This document shows positions 23,777 through 30,935 of a stretch of 37,311 nt of DNA, one piece after another (within the stretch, counting starts at the first letter, position 1; each line of letters begins with the position of its first letter). The notes below the pieces were generated by a model. That model ran no database searches and had not been told where the DNA came from. It saw only the letters and a list, made by a program, of their open reading frames with translations. The DNA is taken from the NCBI GenBank assembly GCA_900542615.1, contig UQOG01000008.1, forward strand, positions 1-37,311, in the 5' to 3' direction. Both the position numbers and the translations under genes were made by a program. Origin of the DNA: an uncultured Eubacteriales bacterium. Its GTDB lineage: Bacteria > Bacillota > Clostridia > Christensenellales > CAG-138.

Positions 23777-24514
23777 TCAGCGGGCCTTTTCCCGGAGCTT
23801 TTGCAGGATTCGGCTTTCCAGCCTGGATACCTGCACCTGGGATACCCCCAGCATGGCCGCGATCTCGCTCTGGGTCTTATCGGAAAAATAGCGCAGCAGG
23901 ATGATCTGCCGCTCCCGGGCGTCCAGGATGCCCAGCAGCTCCTTGAGCAGCACCCGGTTCAGGGCCTGCTCCTCCCCGTCCTCCCCGGCGCTTACCCGGT
24001 CGATCACCAGGGGATCCGAATCCTCGCCAAAGGCGGGCTCGTAAATGGAGATATGGGGCCGGACGGCCTCCAGGGCCATGGCGATATCCTCGGGCTCGGC
24101 CCCCATAGCCTCCGCCACCTGGTTCACCCCTGGCTCCTGGCCGGTTTTGGCCAAAAGCGCCGCCTGGACGGAAGCGGCCTTGGCCGCCAGCTCCTTGAGG
24201 GACCGGCTGACCTTGATCATGCCGTCGTCCCGCAAAAAGCGCTTGATCTCCCCGGCGATCATAGGCACGGCATAGGTGGAAAAGCGCACATGATAGCCCG
24301 TATCAAAATTGCGGATGGCCTTAACCAGGCCCAGGCAGCCGATCTGGTACAGATCCTCGTATTCAGCGCCCCGGCCGGCGAATTTGCGCACGATGGAGCG
24401 CACCAGGGGCGCGTTGCATACCACCAGCCGCTCCTGGGCCTCCTCGTCCCCCCCTTGCGCCCGGACGATGAGATCCAGGGTCTCCTCATGGGGGAGCGCG
24501 CCGCCTTCACCCAT
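23777..24514 (-). CDS. sigF: RNA polymerase sigma factor sigma-F (SpoIIAC)
   Basis: Sigma-F directs early forespore gene expression. The 245-residue protein shows region 2 with AEYEDLYQIGCLGLVKAIRNFD and FSTYAVPMIAGEIKRFLRDDG, region 3 with VSRSLKELAAKA, and region 4 with LDARERQIILLRYFSDKTQSEIAAMLGVSQVQVSR-like helix-turn-helix sequence, all typical of the SigF/SigG group. It is the third gene of the spoIIA operon: its start overlaps the end of spoIIAB by eight bases, so it is made in step with its anti-sigma factor. This coupling and position between SpoIIAB and no further gene identify it as sigma-F rather than sigma-G. About 230 bases of apparently empty sequence follow before the convergent terminator. 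Confidence 0.96.
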   Translation of the reverse strand: MGEGGALPHEETLDLIVRAQGGDEEAQERLVVCNAPLVRSIVRKFAGRGAEYEDLYQIGCLGLVKAIRNFDTGYHVRFSTYAVPMIAGEIKRFLRDDGMIKVSRSLKELAAKAASVQAALLAKTGQEPGVNQVAEAMGAEPEDIAMALEAVRPHISIYEPAFGEDSDPLVIDRVSAGEDGEEQALNRVLLKELLGILDARERQIILLRYFSDKTQSEIAAMLGVSQVQVSRLESRILQKLREKAR

Positions 24515-24947
24515 GGCGCTCCACCTGCCGCAGCCGCTTTTCCAAGCGGACCCGGGTACCTTTCCCCGGCGCGGATTCTACGCTTACCCGGTCCATAAAC
24601 GCCTCCATCACGGAAAACCCCATGCCGCTGCGCTCCATGTCCGGCTGGGTGGTGTAAAAGGGCTGCCTGGCCAATTCCACATCCTCGATCCCCTTGCCCT
24701 GATCCTCTATAACAAAGACCAGCCGGCTTGGATAAAGCTCCCCCCTGAGGGTCACGGTTTCATCCCGCCGGTTTTCATAGCCGTGGATGATGGCGTTGGT
24801 CACCGCTTCGCTCACGGCGGTACGGATATCCGTAAGCTCTTCCAGGGTGGGATTCAGCTGGGTGGCAAAGGCCGCCGCCACCGTCCGCGCCAAGGCTTCA
24901 TTTTGTGAAATGCTGGCAAAGCGTAGTTCCATTCGATTCTCAAGCAT
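24507..24947 (-). CDS. spoIIAB: Anti-sigma-F factor and serine kinase SpoIIAB
   Basis: SpoIIAB binds sigma-F and holds it inactive; it also phosphorylates SpoIIAA. The 146-residue protein has the GHKL ATP-binding motifs in order: AVSEAVTNAIIHGYE (N box), VIEDQGKGIED (G1) and SGMGFSVMEAFMD (G2). The ATG at 24947 has GGGGGA six bases upstream; a start at 24968 is possible but less good. It overlaps spoIIAA and sigF by eight bases each. Cytoplasmic. Confidence 0.96.
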   Translation of the reverse strand: MLENRMELRFASISQNEALARTVAAAFATQLNPTLEELTDIRTAVSEAVTNAIIHGYENRRDETVTLRGELYPSRLVFVIEDQGKGIEDVELARQPFYTTQPDMERSGMGFSVMEAFMDRVSVESAPGKGTRVRLEKRLRQVERHG

Positions 24948-25281
24948 GTTTCGTCCCCCTTTTTCCATCCCGTTGCCCCTCCTGCTGGCCGATCAGCGGC
25001 AGGATCCCCGCCATTTTCAGGATCCGCGCCGCATAGCTGCTCATGGCGCTGACCCGCAGCGTGCCGCCCCGCTCCCGCATGAGCCGGTAGCGCCCCAGGA
25101 TCACGCCGATGCCCGAGCTATCCATAAACGTGATCCCGCTCAGATCCAGATCCAGCGCCCTGATGTCCAGCGTAAGAGCCCCATCCAGAAGCTCCCGCAC
25201 CTGGGCCGCGCTATGATGGTCCAGCTCTCCCGTTAAGGAGGCCGTCAACCGGCTGCCCGTTCGTTTTGTGGTTATTTGCAT
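24940..25281 (-). CDS. spoIIAA: Anti-anti-sigma factor SpoIIAA
   Basis: SpoIIAA releases sigma-F from SpoIIAB when unphosphorylated. The 113-residue STAS-domain protein contains GELDHHSA and the phosphorylation-site motif MDSSGIGVILGRY; Ser56 corresponds to the phosphorylated serine of the Bacillus protein. The ATG at 25281 has GGAGG seven bases upstream, whereas the longer frame from 25353 includes the GC-only hairpin and is rejected. First gene of the operon; dacF, which precedes it in Bacillus, is absent. A sigma-H-like promoter lies at 25370-25398. Confidence 0.96.
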   Translation of the reverse strand: MQITTKRTGSRLTASLTGELDHHSAAQVRELLDGALTLDIRALDLDLSGITFMDSSGIGVILGRYRLMRERGGTLRVSAMSSYAARILKMAGILPLIGQQEGQRDGKRGTKHA

Positions 25282-25328
25282 AGCTTGTCCTCCAAAGAGA
25301 TATGTGCCGCCCCCAGGTCGTATCGCCG

Positions 25329-25347
25329 GGCGCGCCCTTGGCGCGCC
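25329..25347. repeat. GC-only hairpin in the spoIIA leader
   Basis: GGCGCGCC (25329-25336) and GGCGCGCC (25340-25347) are self-complementary and pair around CTT. If transcription starts near 25364, this hairpin lies in the 5' untranslated RNA about 50 bases before the spoIIAA start. Confidence 0.55.
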
Positions 25348-25369
25348 TTCCATTTTGGGCCGTATCTAT

Positions 25370-25398
25370 CTATTCAACGCAGAAATTTCGCATCCTTC
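25370..25398 (-). promoter_or_regulatory. Sigma-H-like promoter of the spoIIA operon
   Basis: On the minus strand GAAGGATGC (25390-25398), an 11-base spacer, and GTTGAATAG (25370-25378). The core AGGAT and GAATA elements and spacing match the sigma-H consensus RNAGGAWWW-N11/12-RNNGAATWW with a few mismatches at the outer W positions. spoIIA is sigma-H dependent in Bacillus. Confidence 0.65.
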
Positions 25399-25463
25399 CA
25401 AGGATTCCCATTTCTTTTGCCGAATATACGCAAGGTTTGTCGCCGGAGCCGGGTTTGCGCCAT

Positions 25464-25502
25464 AAAAAAGCGGGCGTCCCTCCCGAAAAGAGGGGCGTCC
25501 GC
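25464..25502 (-). terminator. Second terminator downstream of rpoD
   Basis: On the minus strand a 13-position stem (25490-25502 with 25470-25482, two G-U pairs) around TTTTCGG is followed by six T (25464-25469). It lies just upstream of the spoIIA promoter and backs up the stronger hairpin next to rpoD. Confidence 0.85.
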
Positions 25503-25516
25503 GTCTTTCTTCGCCA

Positions 25517-25552
25517 ATAGAAAACCGGCGCCGGCATCATGCCGGCGCCGGT
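25517..25552 (-). terminator. First intrinsic terminator downstream of rpoD
   Basis: A perfect 13-bp stem (25540-25552 with 25524-25536) around a three-base loop, followed on the minus strand by TTTTCTATT. The hairpin starts about 25 bases after the rpoD stop. Confidence 0.85.
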
Positions 25553-25577
25553 CCGTGCGCCATGGTTTGGGTGCGGC

Positions 25578-26690
25578 CTATTCTAAAAAGTCCTTGAGCT
25601 TTTTGCTCCGTGAGGGATGGCGCAGCTTCCTGAGAGCCTTGGCCTCGATCTGGCGGATGCGCTCCCGGGTCACGTTGAACTCCCGGCCCACCTCCTCCAG
25701 GGTGCGGGCCTTGCCGTCGTCCAGGCCGAAGCGAAGCCGCAGCACCTTTTCCTCCCGGGGGGTCAGGGTGTCCAGCACCTCCATCAGCTGCTCCTTGAGC
25801 AGGGTAAAGGCCGCCTGCTCCGCCGGGGCGGGGGCGTCGTCATCCGGGATGAAATCCCCAAGATGGCTGTCCTCCTCCTCGCCGATGGGGGTCTCCAGGG
25901 AGACGGGCTCCTGGGCCACCTTGATGATCTCCCGGACCTTCTCCTCGGAGATGCCCATCTCCCGGGCGATCTCATCGGGGCGGGGGTCCCGGCCGTAATC
26001 CTGCAAAAGCTGCCGGTTGACCCGGATGAGCTTATTGATGGTTTCCACCATGTGGACGGGGATGCGGATGGTGCGGGCCTGGTCTGCGATGGCCCGGGTG
26101 ATGGCCTGCCGGATCCACCAGGTGGCATAGGTGGAAAATTTATAGCCCTTCCGGTAGTCGAATTTTTCCACCGCCTTGATCAGACCCAGGTTGCCCTCCT
26201 GGATCAGGTCCAAAAAGAGCATCCCCCGGCCCACGTAGCGCTTGGCCACGGACACCACCAGCCGAAGGTTGGCTTCCGCCAGCTTCTGCTTGGCCTCCTG
26301 GTCCCCTTCCGCCATGCGCTTGGCCAGATCGATCTCCTCCTGGGCGGACAAAAGCTGGACCTTACCGATCTCCTTGAGGTACATGCGGACCGGGTCGTCG
26401 ATGGCGATGCCTTCCCCCCCGATGTCGTTTTCGATCTCCGCAATGCCCTCGTTGATATCCTCGGGCACCTCCACCTCATCCACCACATAGATGTTGAGGG
26501 CTTCCAGCCGGTCGTAGATCCGCTCGATCTGCTCCGCGTCCAGCTCCAGCTCGTTTAATGTATCCATAACCTCCTTGTAGGTCAGGACGCCATTTTGCTT
26601 GCCGGTTTCGATCAGCTCCTCTATGCGGGCTTCCGGGCTCTTTTTGGGTTCCTTTTCCTTGGGGGTTTCCTTGCGATCCTTAATCTCCAA
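25578..26690 (-). CDS. rpoD: Primary RNA polymerase sigma factor RpoD/SigA
   Basis: The housekeeping sigma factor of 370 residues. The short N-terminal region (1-80) contains the sigma-1.1-like IEELIETGKQNGVLTYKE; region 1.2 starts DPVRMYLKEIG (99-109); region 2 has the strictly conserved LRLVVSVAKRYVGRGM and FSTYATWWIRQAI; region 4 has LTPREEKVLRLRFGL and VTRERIRQIEAKALRKLRHP. The start is TTG at 26690: the sequence AAAGGAG stands ten bases before it and no ATG is near. It follows dnaG by 39 bases in the common dnaG-rpoD order and ends in two tandem terminators. Confidence 0.98.
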   Translation of the reverse strand: MEIKDRKETPKEKEPKKSPEARIEELIETGKQNGVLTYKEVMDTLNELELDAEQIERIYDRLEALNIYVVDEVEVPEDINEGIAEIENDIGGEGIAIDDPVRMYLKEIGKVQLLSAQEEIDLAKRMAEGDQEAKQKLAEANLRLVVSVAKRYVGRGMLFLDLIQEGNLGLIKAVEKFDYRKGYKFSTYATWWIRQAITRAIADQARTIRIPVHMVETINKLIRVNRQLLQDYGRDPRPDEIAREMGISEEKVREIIKVAQEPVSLETPIGEEEDSHLGDFIPDDDAPAPAEQAAFTLLKEQLMEVLDTLTPREEKVLRLRFGLDDGKARTLEEVGREFNVTRERIRQIEAKALRKLRHPSRSKKLKDFLE

Positions 26691-26729
26691 ATCCGTTCCA
26701 CTCCTTTATCTTTGGGTGTGCCTATACCG

Positions 26730-28478
26730 TCAGGCCATAGGGCCTAATTCCGTCAGTTTCTTTTGCAGCGCGGATAGCTCCTTCGCCGCTTCCGGGCTGT
26801 CCGCATACGCCGCGCTCAGCGCCTCCATGCGGGCCCGGATGGCCATGCGGGCCAGGGTGTTCACGCAATCCAGGGCCGTGGCCTCCGGCTCCACCAGCCC
26901 CTCCATCCGCTCCACGGCTTGGCTCATCAGGGCCGCCGTCTCGCCGGTAAGCTCGCCCATCAGCAGGGCCGGGTCGGGATTCTCCGCCAGCAGGCGCTCG
27001 GACAGCTGGTTGAGGGACGCGGTGGGGAAGCCCACCTCCAGCGCCTGCATCCGGCTCAGAGCCGCCAGCAGGGCGTCCTGACTCTTGAGCATACAGGCCA
27101 GCAGGGTGGTCTCCAGCCCGGCGGTGGCCGGCTGGGGCTTGGGTTCCTGATTTTGCTTAGTATGCCGGTATTTTCCAGGGTTATTCTGGACGGGCCCCTG
27201 GCCGATCTCGCATTGGGCCCGGATGGCGTCCAGGCCATAGCCTGTGCGCCGGGCCACGATGGGGATATACCGGTCCCGCTCCACCGGCTGTAGGGTATTC
27301 AAAAAGCTACAGGCCTTTTTTGCATATTCCTCCCGGCTGTTGGCATCCTTGGGGTCCGCGCCACGCCAGAGGGCGTCCAGCTTGTATTCCTGCAGGTTCT
27401 TGGCCTGATCCTTCAGGGAAAGGAAGCCTTCTCCCCCGTGGGCGCCCACATATTCGTCCGGGTCCTGGCCGCCGGGGATGGCCATCACCCGCACCTCCAG
27501 CCCTTCCCCCGCCAGGATGTCCATGCCCCGGAGGGTGGCGTTCTGGCCTGCCGTATCCCCGTCGTAGCAGATATACACCCGGGGGACATACCGCTTCAGG
27601 AGCCTGGCCTGCTGCACGGTAAGGGCGGTGCCCAGGCTGGCCACCGCATTGGTGACCCCCCCCTCATACAGGCGCACAACGTCCATATACCCTTCCACCA
27701 TGATGAGATCCCCCGGGCGTTTTCCCCGCTGCAGGTTCAGGCCGTAAAGGTTATACCGCTTGTTGAAGATCGGGGTATCGCCGGTATTGAGGTATTTGGG
27801 CGTATCGTCGCCCATGGTCCTGGCGCCGAAGCCCAGCACCCGACCGTTGGCGGAGATGATGGGAAAGATGACCCGGTTCCGGTAGGCGTCGTAGACCCGG
27901 CCCTGCTTGCCCCGTATGGCCAGGCCGGCCTCCACCAGGGTCTCGGTGGAAATCCCTTTCTTTTCCATATGCTGGGTAAGGTTGTCCCAGCCCGGCAGGG
28001 CGTAGCCCAAGCCAAAGGCCTTGACGGCGCTGGCCTTTATCCCCCGGCGGATCAAATATTGCCGGGCGGCTTCCCCCTGTTCCCCCAGGAGGTTGCGCAC
28101 ATAATACCGGGCGGCTTCCCGGCAGGCGCCGTAAAGGCGCTCCTTCTGGGCGCGCTCCCGTTGAAGGTTTTCATCGTTCACCTCTTCGGGCAGCTCCATA
28201 CCCGCCCGCTGGGCCAGGCTTTTTACAGCCTCGGTATAGGTGAGCCGCTCCGCCTGCATAACGAACTGGATAACCCCGCCCCCTGCGTGGCAGCCAAAGC
28301 AATAATACAGCTGGGTATCCGGGGTCACGGAAAAGGAAGGGGTCTTTTCGCTATGGAAGGGACAGCAGCCCCAAAGCCGCCTGCCCTTTGGCTTGAGGAC
28401 CGTATATTCGGAAGCGATGGCCGCCAGGTCGCTCTTTGACAGCAGCTCCTGCAACCAAGCATCCGGAAACCTTCCCAT
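26730..28478 (-). CDS. dnaG: DNA primase DnaG
   Basis: DnaG makes RNA primers at the replication fork. The 582-residue protein begins with the zinc-binding domain (Cys39, His42, Cys60, Cys63 in CCPFH and YYCFGCHAGG), followed by the primase core with KAFGLGYALPGWDNL and FGARTMGDDTPKYLNT, the TOPRIM motifs VEGYMDV and ICYDGDTAGQNA, and a helicase-binding C-terminal helical region. The ATG at 28478 has AGGAGG seven bases before it. A sigma-H-like promoter lies 25-53 bases upstream, in the 82-base gap after dgt. Cotranscribed with rpoD. Confidence 0.97.
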   Translation of the reverse strand: MGRFPDAWLQELLSKSDLAAIASEYTVLKPKGRRLWGCCPFHSEKTPSFSVTPDTQLYYCFGCHAGGGVIQFVMQAERLTYTEAVKSLAQRAGMELPEEVNDENLQRERAQKERLYGACREAARYYVRNLLGEQGEAARQYLIRRGIKASAVKAFGLGYALPGWDNLTQHMEKKGISTETLVEAGLAIRGKQGRVYDAYRNRVIFPIISANGRVLGFGARTMGDDTPKYLNTGDTPIFNKRYNLYGLNLQRGKRPGDLIMVEGYMDVVRLYEGGVTNAVASLGTALTVQQARLLKRYVPRVYICYDGDTAGQNATLRGMDILAGEGLEVRVMAIPGGQDPDEYVGAHGGEGFLSLKDQAKNLQEYKLDALWRGADPKDANSREEYAKKACSFLNTLQPVERDRYIPIVARRTGYGLDAIRAQCEIGQGPVQNNPGKYRHTKQNQEPKPQPATAGLETTLLACMLKSQDALLAALSRMQALEVGFPTASLNQLSERLLAENPDPALLMGELTGETAALMSQAVERMEGLVEPEATALDCVNTLARMAIRARMEALSAAYADSPEAAKELSALQKKLTELGPMA

Positions 28479-28502
28479 AGGCCACCCTCCTTCCTAATAT
28501 TG

Positions 28503-28531
28503 TTATTCGACAGAAAGAACGAAAATCCTTC
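28503..28531 (-). promoter_or_regulatory. Sigma-H-like promoter of dnaG-rpoD
   Basis: On the minus strand GAAGGATTT (28523-28531), an 11-base spacer, GTCGAATAA (28503-28511). Every position fits the sigma-H consensus RNAGGAWWW-N11/12-RNNGAATWW. Transcription would start near 28496, leaving a leader of about 18 bases that holds the AGGAGG site. A sigma-H promoter also serves the dnaG-sigA operon in Bacillus subtilis. Confidence 0.75.
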
Positions 28532-28560
28532 CTGGCCGCGCATTTTTTCACTTTTGGGTA

Positions 28561-29571
28561 TTATACCCATTCCCTGGGTACGAATAACCGGCAAAAATCC
28601 GTGATGGCATACCGGTCGGTCATGCAGGCGATATAGTCCGCCGCCACCCGCTCCTTGCCGTCCGCTTCGATGTTTTTCGTAAATTCCTCCGGCAGCTGGG
28701 AAAGGTGGTCCCGGTAGTATTTATACAGCTCGGAGATCACATGCATCCCCTTGGTTTCCTCCTTTTTCGCCTCGGGGTTCAGGTATACCTTTTCAAACAT
28801 GAACTGCCGCAGCTCCAAAAACCGTTCCTCGATGAAACGGCTCATGCTCACCTGGGGCTTACCGTAGCTCTCCTGGAGCACGTCCAGGATCAGGCTGTTG
28901 ATCCGCTCCCCATGGGTGGCCCCCAGGGCCTGGTTGCAGCTTTGGGGGATATCGGCGGGATGCAGCACGCCGGCCCGGATGGCGTCGTCGATATCGTGGT
29001 TGATATAGGCGATCCGGTCCGCCAGGCTCACCACCTGGCCTTCCAGGGTGGCGGGGGTGCCGCTTTTTTTATGGTGCAGGATCCCGTCCCGCACCTCAAA
29101 GGTCAGGTTTAGGCCCTTGCCGTTGTTTTCCAGCTTTTCCACCACCCGCAGGCTCTGCACATTGTGCTGGAACCCGCCCGGCACCAGCTGGTCCAGCATG
29201 GATTCCCCCGCATGGCCAAAGGGGGTATGGCCTAAATCGTGGCCCAGGGCGATGGCCTCGGTTAAATCCTCGTTGAGCCGCAGGCCCCGGGCAATGGTGC
29301 GGGCGATCTGGCTCACCTCCAGGGTATGGGTCAGGCGGGTGCGGTAATGGTCCCCCACCGGGGAAAGGAACACCTGGGTCTTATGCTTGAGCCGGCGGAA
29401 GGATTTGCAGTGGATGATCCGGTCCCGATCCCGCACAAAGGGGGTGCGCACCGGGCATTCCTCCAGGGGATAGGCCCGGCCTCGGGTGTCCACGGAACGG
29501 ACCGCATAGGGGGATAGATACGCATCCTCCCATTCCTCCACGTGGCGGCGAAAATCCTGGCTCTGTAGCAT
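28561..29571 (-). CDS. dgt: Deoxyguanosinetriphosphate triphosphohydrolase-like protein
   Basis: HD-domain phosphohydrolase of 336 residues expected to cleave dNTPs to deoxynucleosides and triphosphate. The metal site is visible as RLTHTLEV (His82), GHDLGHTPFGHAGE (His111, Asp112) and VSLADRIAYINHDIDD (second Asp). The N-terminal segment with SFRRLKHKTQVFLSP is typical. The ATG at 29571 with GGGAGGGAG directly upstream is preferred over a frame start at 29685. It precedes dnaG and rpoD, a common Clostridia arrangement. A sigma-H-like promoter lies at 29665-29694. Confidence 0.93.
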   Translation of the reverse strand: MLQSQDFRRHVEEWEDAYLSPYAVRSVDTRGRAYPLEECPVRTPFVRDRDRIIHCKSFRRLKHKTQVFLSPVGDHYRTRLTHTLEVSQIARTIARGLRLNEDLTEAIALGHDLGHTPFGHAGESMLDQLVPGGFQHNVQSLRVVEKLENNGKGLNLTFEVRDGILHHKKSGTPATLEGQVVSLADRIAYINHDIDDAIRAGVLHPADIPQSCNQALGATHGERINSLILDVLQESYGKPQVSMSRFIEERFLELRQFMFEKVYLNPEAKKEETKGMHVISELYKYYRDHLSQLPEEFTKNIEADGKERVAADYIACMTDRYAITDFCRLFVPREWV

Positions 29572-29664
29572 ATGGCTCCCTCCCTTTTCTGCAATGGAAT
29601 GCTGCCGGCCGGGCATCCCGGCCCGCGGCCCGCTGCCCCCCAACTGGGAAGGGCGGTATATAGT

Positions 29665-29694
29665 TAATTCTCCGCGGAGGGCCAAAAATCCTTC
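29665..29694 (-). promoter_or_regulatory. Sigma-H-like promoter of dgt
   Basis: On the minus strand GAAGGATTT (29686-29694), a 12-base spacer, GGAGAATTA (29665-29673). All fixed positions agree with the sigma-H consensus. TTGGCC-N17-TATATA overlaps it (-10 at 29657-29662) and could serve sigma-A. Confidence 0.65.
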
Positions 29695-29744
29695 CCGGCA
29701 GGGAAAATCCTGCCCCCATTCCTATATTTCGTCTTTTCTGCCAC

Positions 29745-29767
29745 GAAAAAAGCGGCCTTGTGCCGCT
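29745..29767 (-). terminator. Intrinsic terminator after the polysaccharide deacetylase gene
   Basis: On the minus strand AGCGGC (29762-29767) pairs with GCCGCT (29751-29756) around ACAAG and is followed by seven T (29745-29751, one in the stem). It separates the deacetylase gene from dgt. Confidence 0.85.
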
Positions 29768-29795
29768 CCTTTCAAATGCCCACAGCCACGGGCGC

Positions 29796-30668
29796 CTATC
29801 GGGCGTTTCGATAGGCGTGGCCCGCTGCGAGTTCCTTCCCTTTGGCCGCAAACATTTCGTTGACCGTCACCATCTGATATCCCTCTTCCAGCAGCTTGGG
29901 CACGAGGGCCTCCACCGCTTCCGCCGTTTCGTTATATATATCGTGGAGCAGCACGATGTCCCCATCCTGCACATCCTCCAGCACGCTGGCGATGGTTTGT
30001 TTCGGATCCCGGGTGCTCCAATCCCGGGTATCGATGCTCCACATGATGAGGGGATAAGGCACCAGGTCCAGCACCCGCTGGTCTTTCCAGCCCTTGCCAT
30101 AGGGCGGCCGCACCAGGGCGCAGCCCGCGCCGGTCTGCTCCCGCACCAGGTCGTTGACGGATTCCAGCTGTTCCAGGGCTTCCTTGTCCGATAGGCTGGT
30201 AAGGTCCTTGTGGTTGTAGGTATGGTTGCCGATCTGACAGCCCAAGGCATAGGCCCGCTTCACCGTGTCCGGATATTTGGCCGCCTGCTTGCCCTGCACG
30301 AAAAAGGTGGCCCGGATCTGATATTGCTCCAGCACGTCCAAAATGCGCTCCGTGCTCTCCCCGCCGGGGCCGTCGTCAAAGGTAAGGGCAATGATGGGCT
30401 TCTCGGGGTCAATCTGCGGAACCGCCATAGCCGGCTCCGCCTCCTCCTGCTGGCCGGGGCCTTCCGTATCCAGCAGGCCGTCCCATTCGGGCAGCATCTC
30501 CTGGGCCACGTCCTGCAGGGTCTCCAGAAAAGACGCTTCCTCCTCCGGCTGCGCCTCCTGTTCCAGCTGGATCTCCACCCGCACCGGCTCCTCCTGCATC
30601 TGGCATCCATATGGCAAAAGCAGCATTAGCCCGCAAAACGATATCAGGATCCCGCGTTTCATTTTCAC
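29796..30668 (-). CDS. Polysaccharide deacetylase lipoprotein (NodB homology domain)
   Basis: Residues 1-22 form a lipoprotein signal with lipobox LLPYGC. After an acidic linker (about 25-88) a NodB domain follows with all metal and catalytic motifs: TFDDGPGG (96-103; Asp98, Asp99), GNHTYNH (His149, His153), RPPYGKG (187-193), WSIDTRDW and VLLHD. Such enzymes remove N-acetyl groups from peptidoglycan or related glycans and include PdaA and chitooligosaccharide deacetylases. Start is GTG at 30668 with GGGAG ten bases upstream; an ATG two codons later is an alternative. A 6-bp hairpin (30682-30702) lies in the leader. A weak sigma-G-like pair (GGTATC, CATGATT) lies upstream, too imperfect to claim. 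Transcribed alone, ending in its own terminator. Confidence 0.92.
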   Translation of the reverse strand: MKMKRGILISFCGLMLLLPYGCQMQEEPVRVEIQLEQEAQPEEEASFLETLQDVAQEMLPEWDGLLDTEGPGQQEEAEPAMAVPQIDPEKPIIALTFDDGPGGESTERILDVLEQYQIRATFFVQGKQAAKYPDTVKRAYALGCQIGNHTYNHKDLTSLSDKEALEQLESVNDLVREQTGAGCALVRPPYGKGWKDQRVLDLVPYPLIMWSIDTRDWSTRDPKQTIASVLEDVQDGDIVLLHDIYNETAEAVEALVPKLLEEGYQMVTVNEMFAAKGKELAAGHAYRNAR

Positions 30669-30790
30669 TGTTATATCTCCCTAGCCCCACAAACCGCGGG
30701 GCTGAATCATGCAATTTCTTTCATTAGGATACCGCGCTTTTTGTCGAAATACAATCCTTCTTGCCGGAAGTTAACATTTTGTTTTCCAAT

Positions 30791-30806
30791 TCTATGCAAT
30801 CGCCGC
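30791..30806. repeat. GC-only hairpin in the divergent intergenic region
   Basis: CGCCGC and GCGGCG pair around GCCG between the deacetylase gene and the queA promoter. No T-run follows in either direction. Possibly related in kind to the other GC-only hairpins in the window. Confidence 0.35.
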
Positions 30807-30873
30807 GCCGGCGGCGCGATTCCCGCAACGGATAAGGGGAACATCCGGCCACGTCCCCCTCTTTTGGCCCCGC

Positions 30874-30902
30874 TTGCAATGCGGCGGCATTTTTCATATA
30901 AT
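30874..30902 (+). promoter_or_regulatory. Sigma-A promoter of the queA operon
   Basis: TTGCAA (30874-30879), exactly 17 bases, TATAAT (30897-30902). The expected start of transcription near 30909 gives a leader of about 27 bases containing AAGGAG before the TTG start codon at 30936. Confidence 0.85.
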
Positions 30903-30935
30903 TGTAAGCAGCAAATTAAGGAGTAAGGAATTAGG

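Noticed and set aside
25617..26558. A 313-codon open frame on the plus strand
   Set aside because: Fully antisense to rpoD, with low-complexity His/Gly/Leu content; shadow frame.
30705..30733. Sigma-G promoter for the polysaccharide deacetylase
   Set aside because: GGTATC and CATGATT are near the right spacing but match the consensus poorly.
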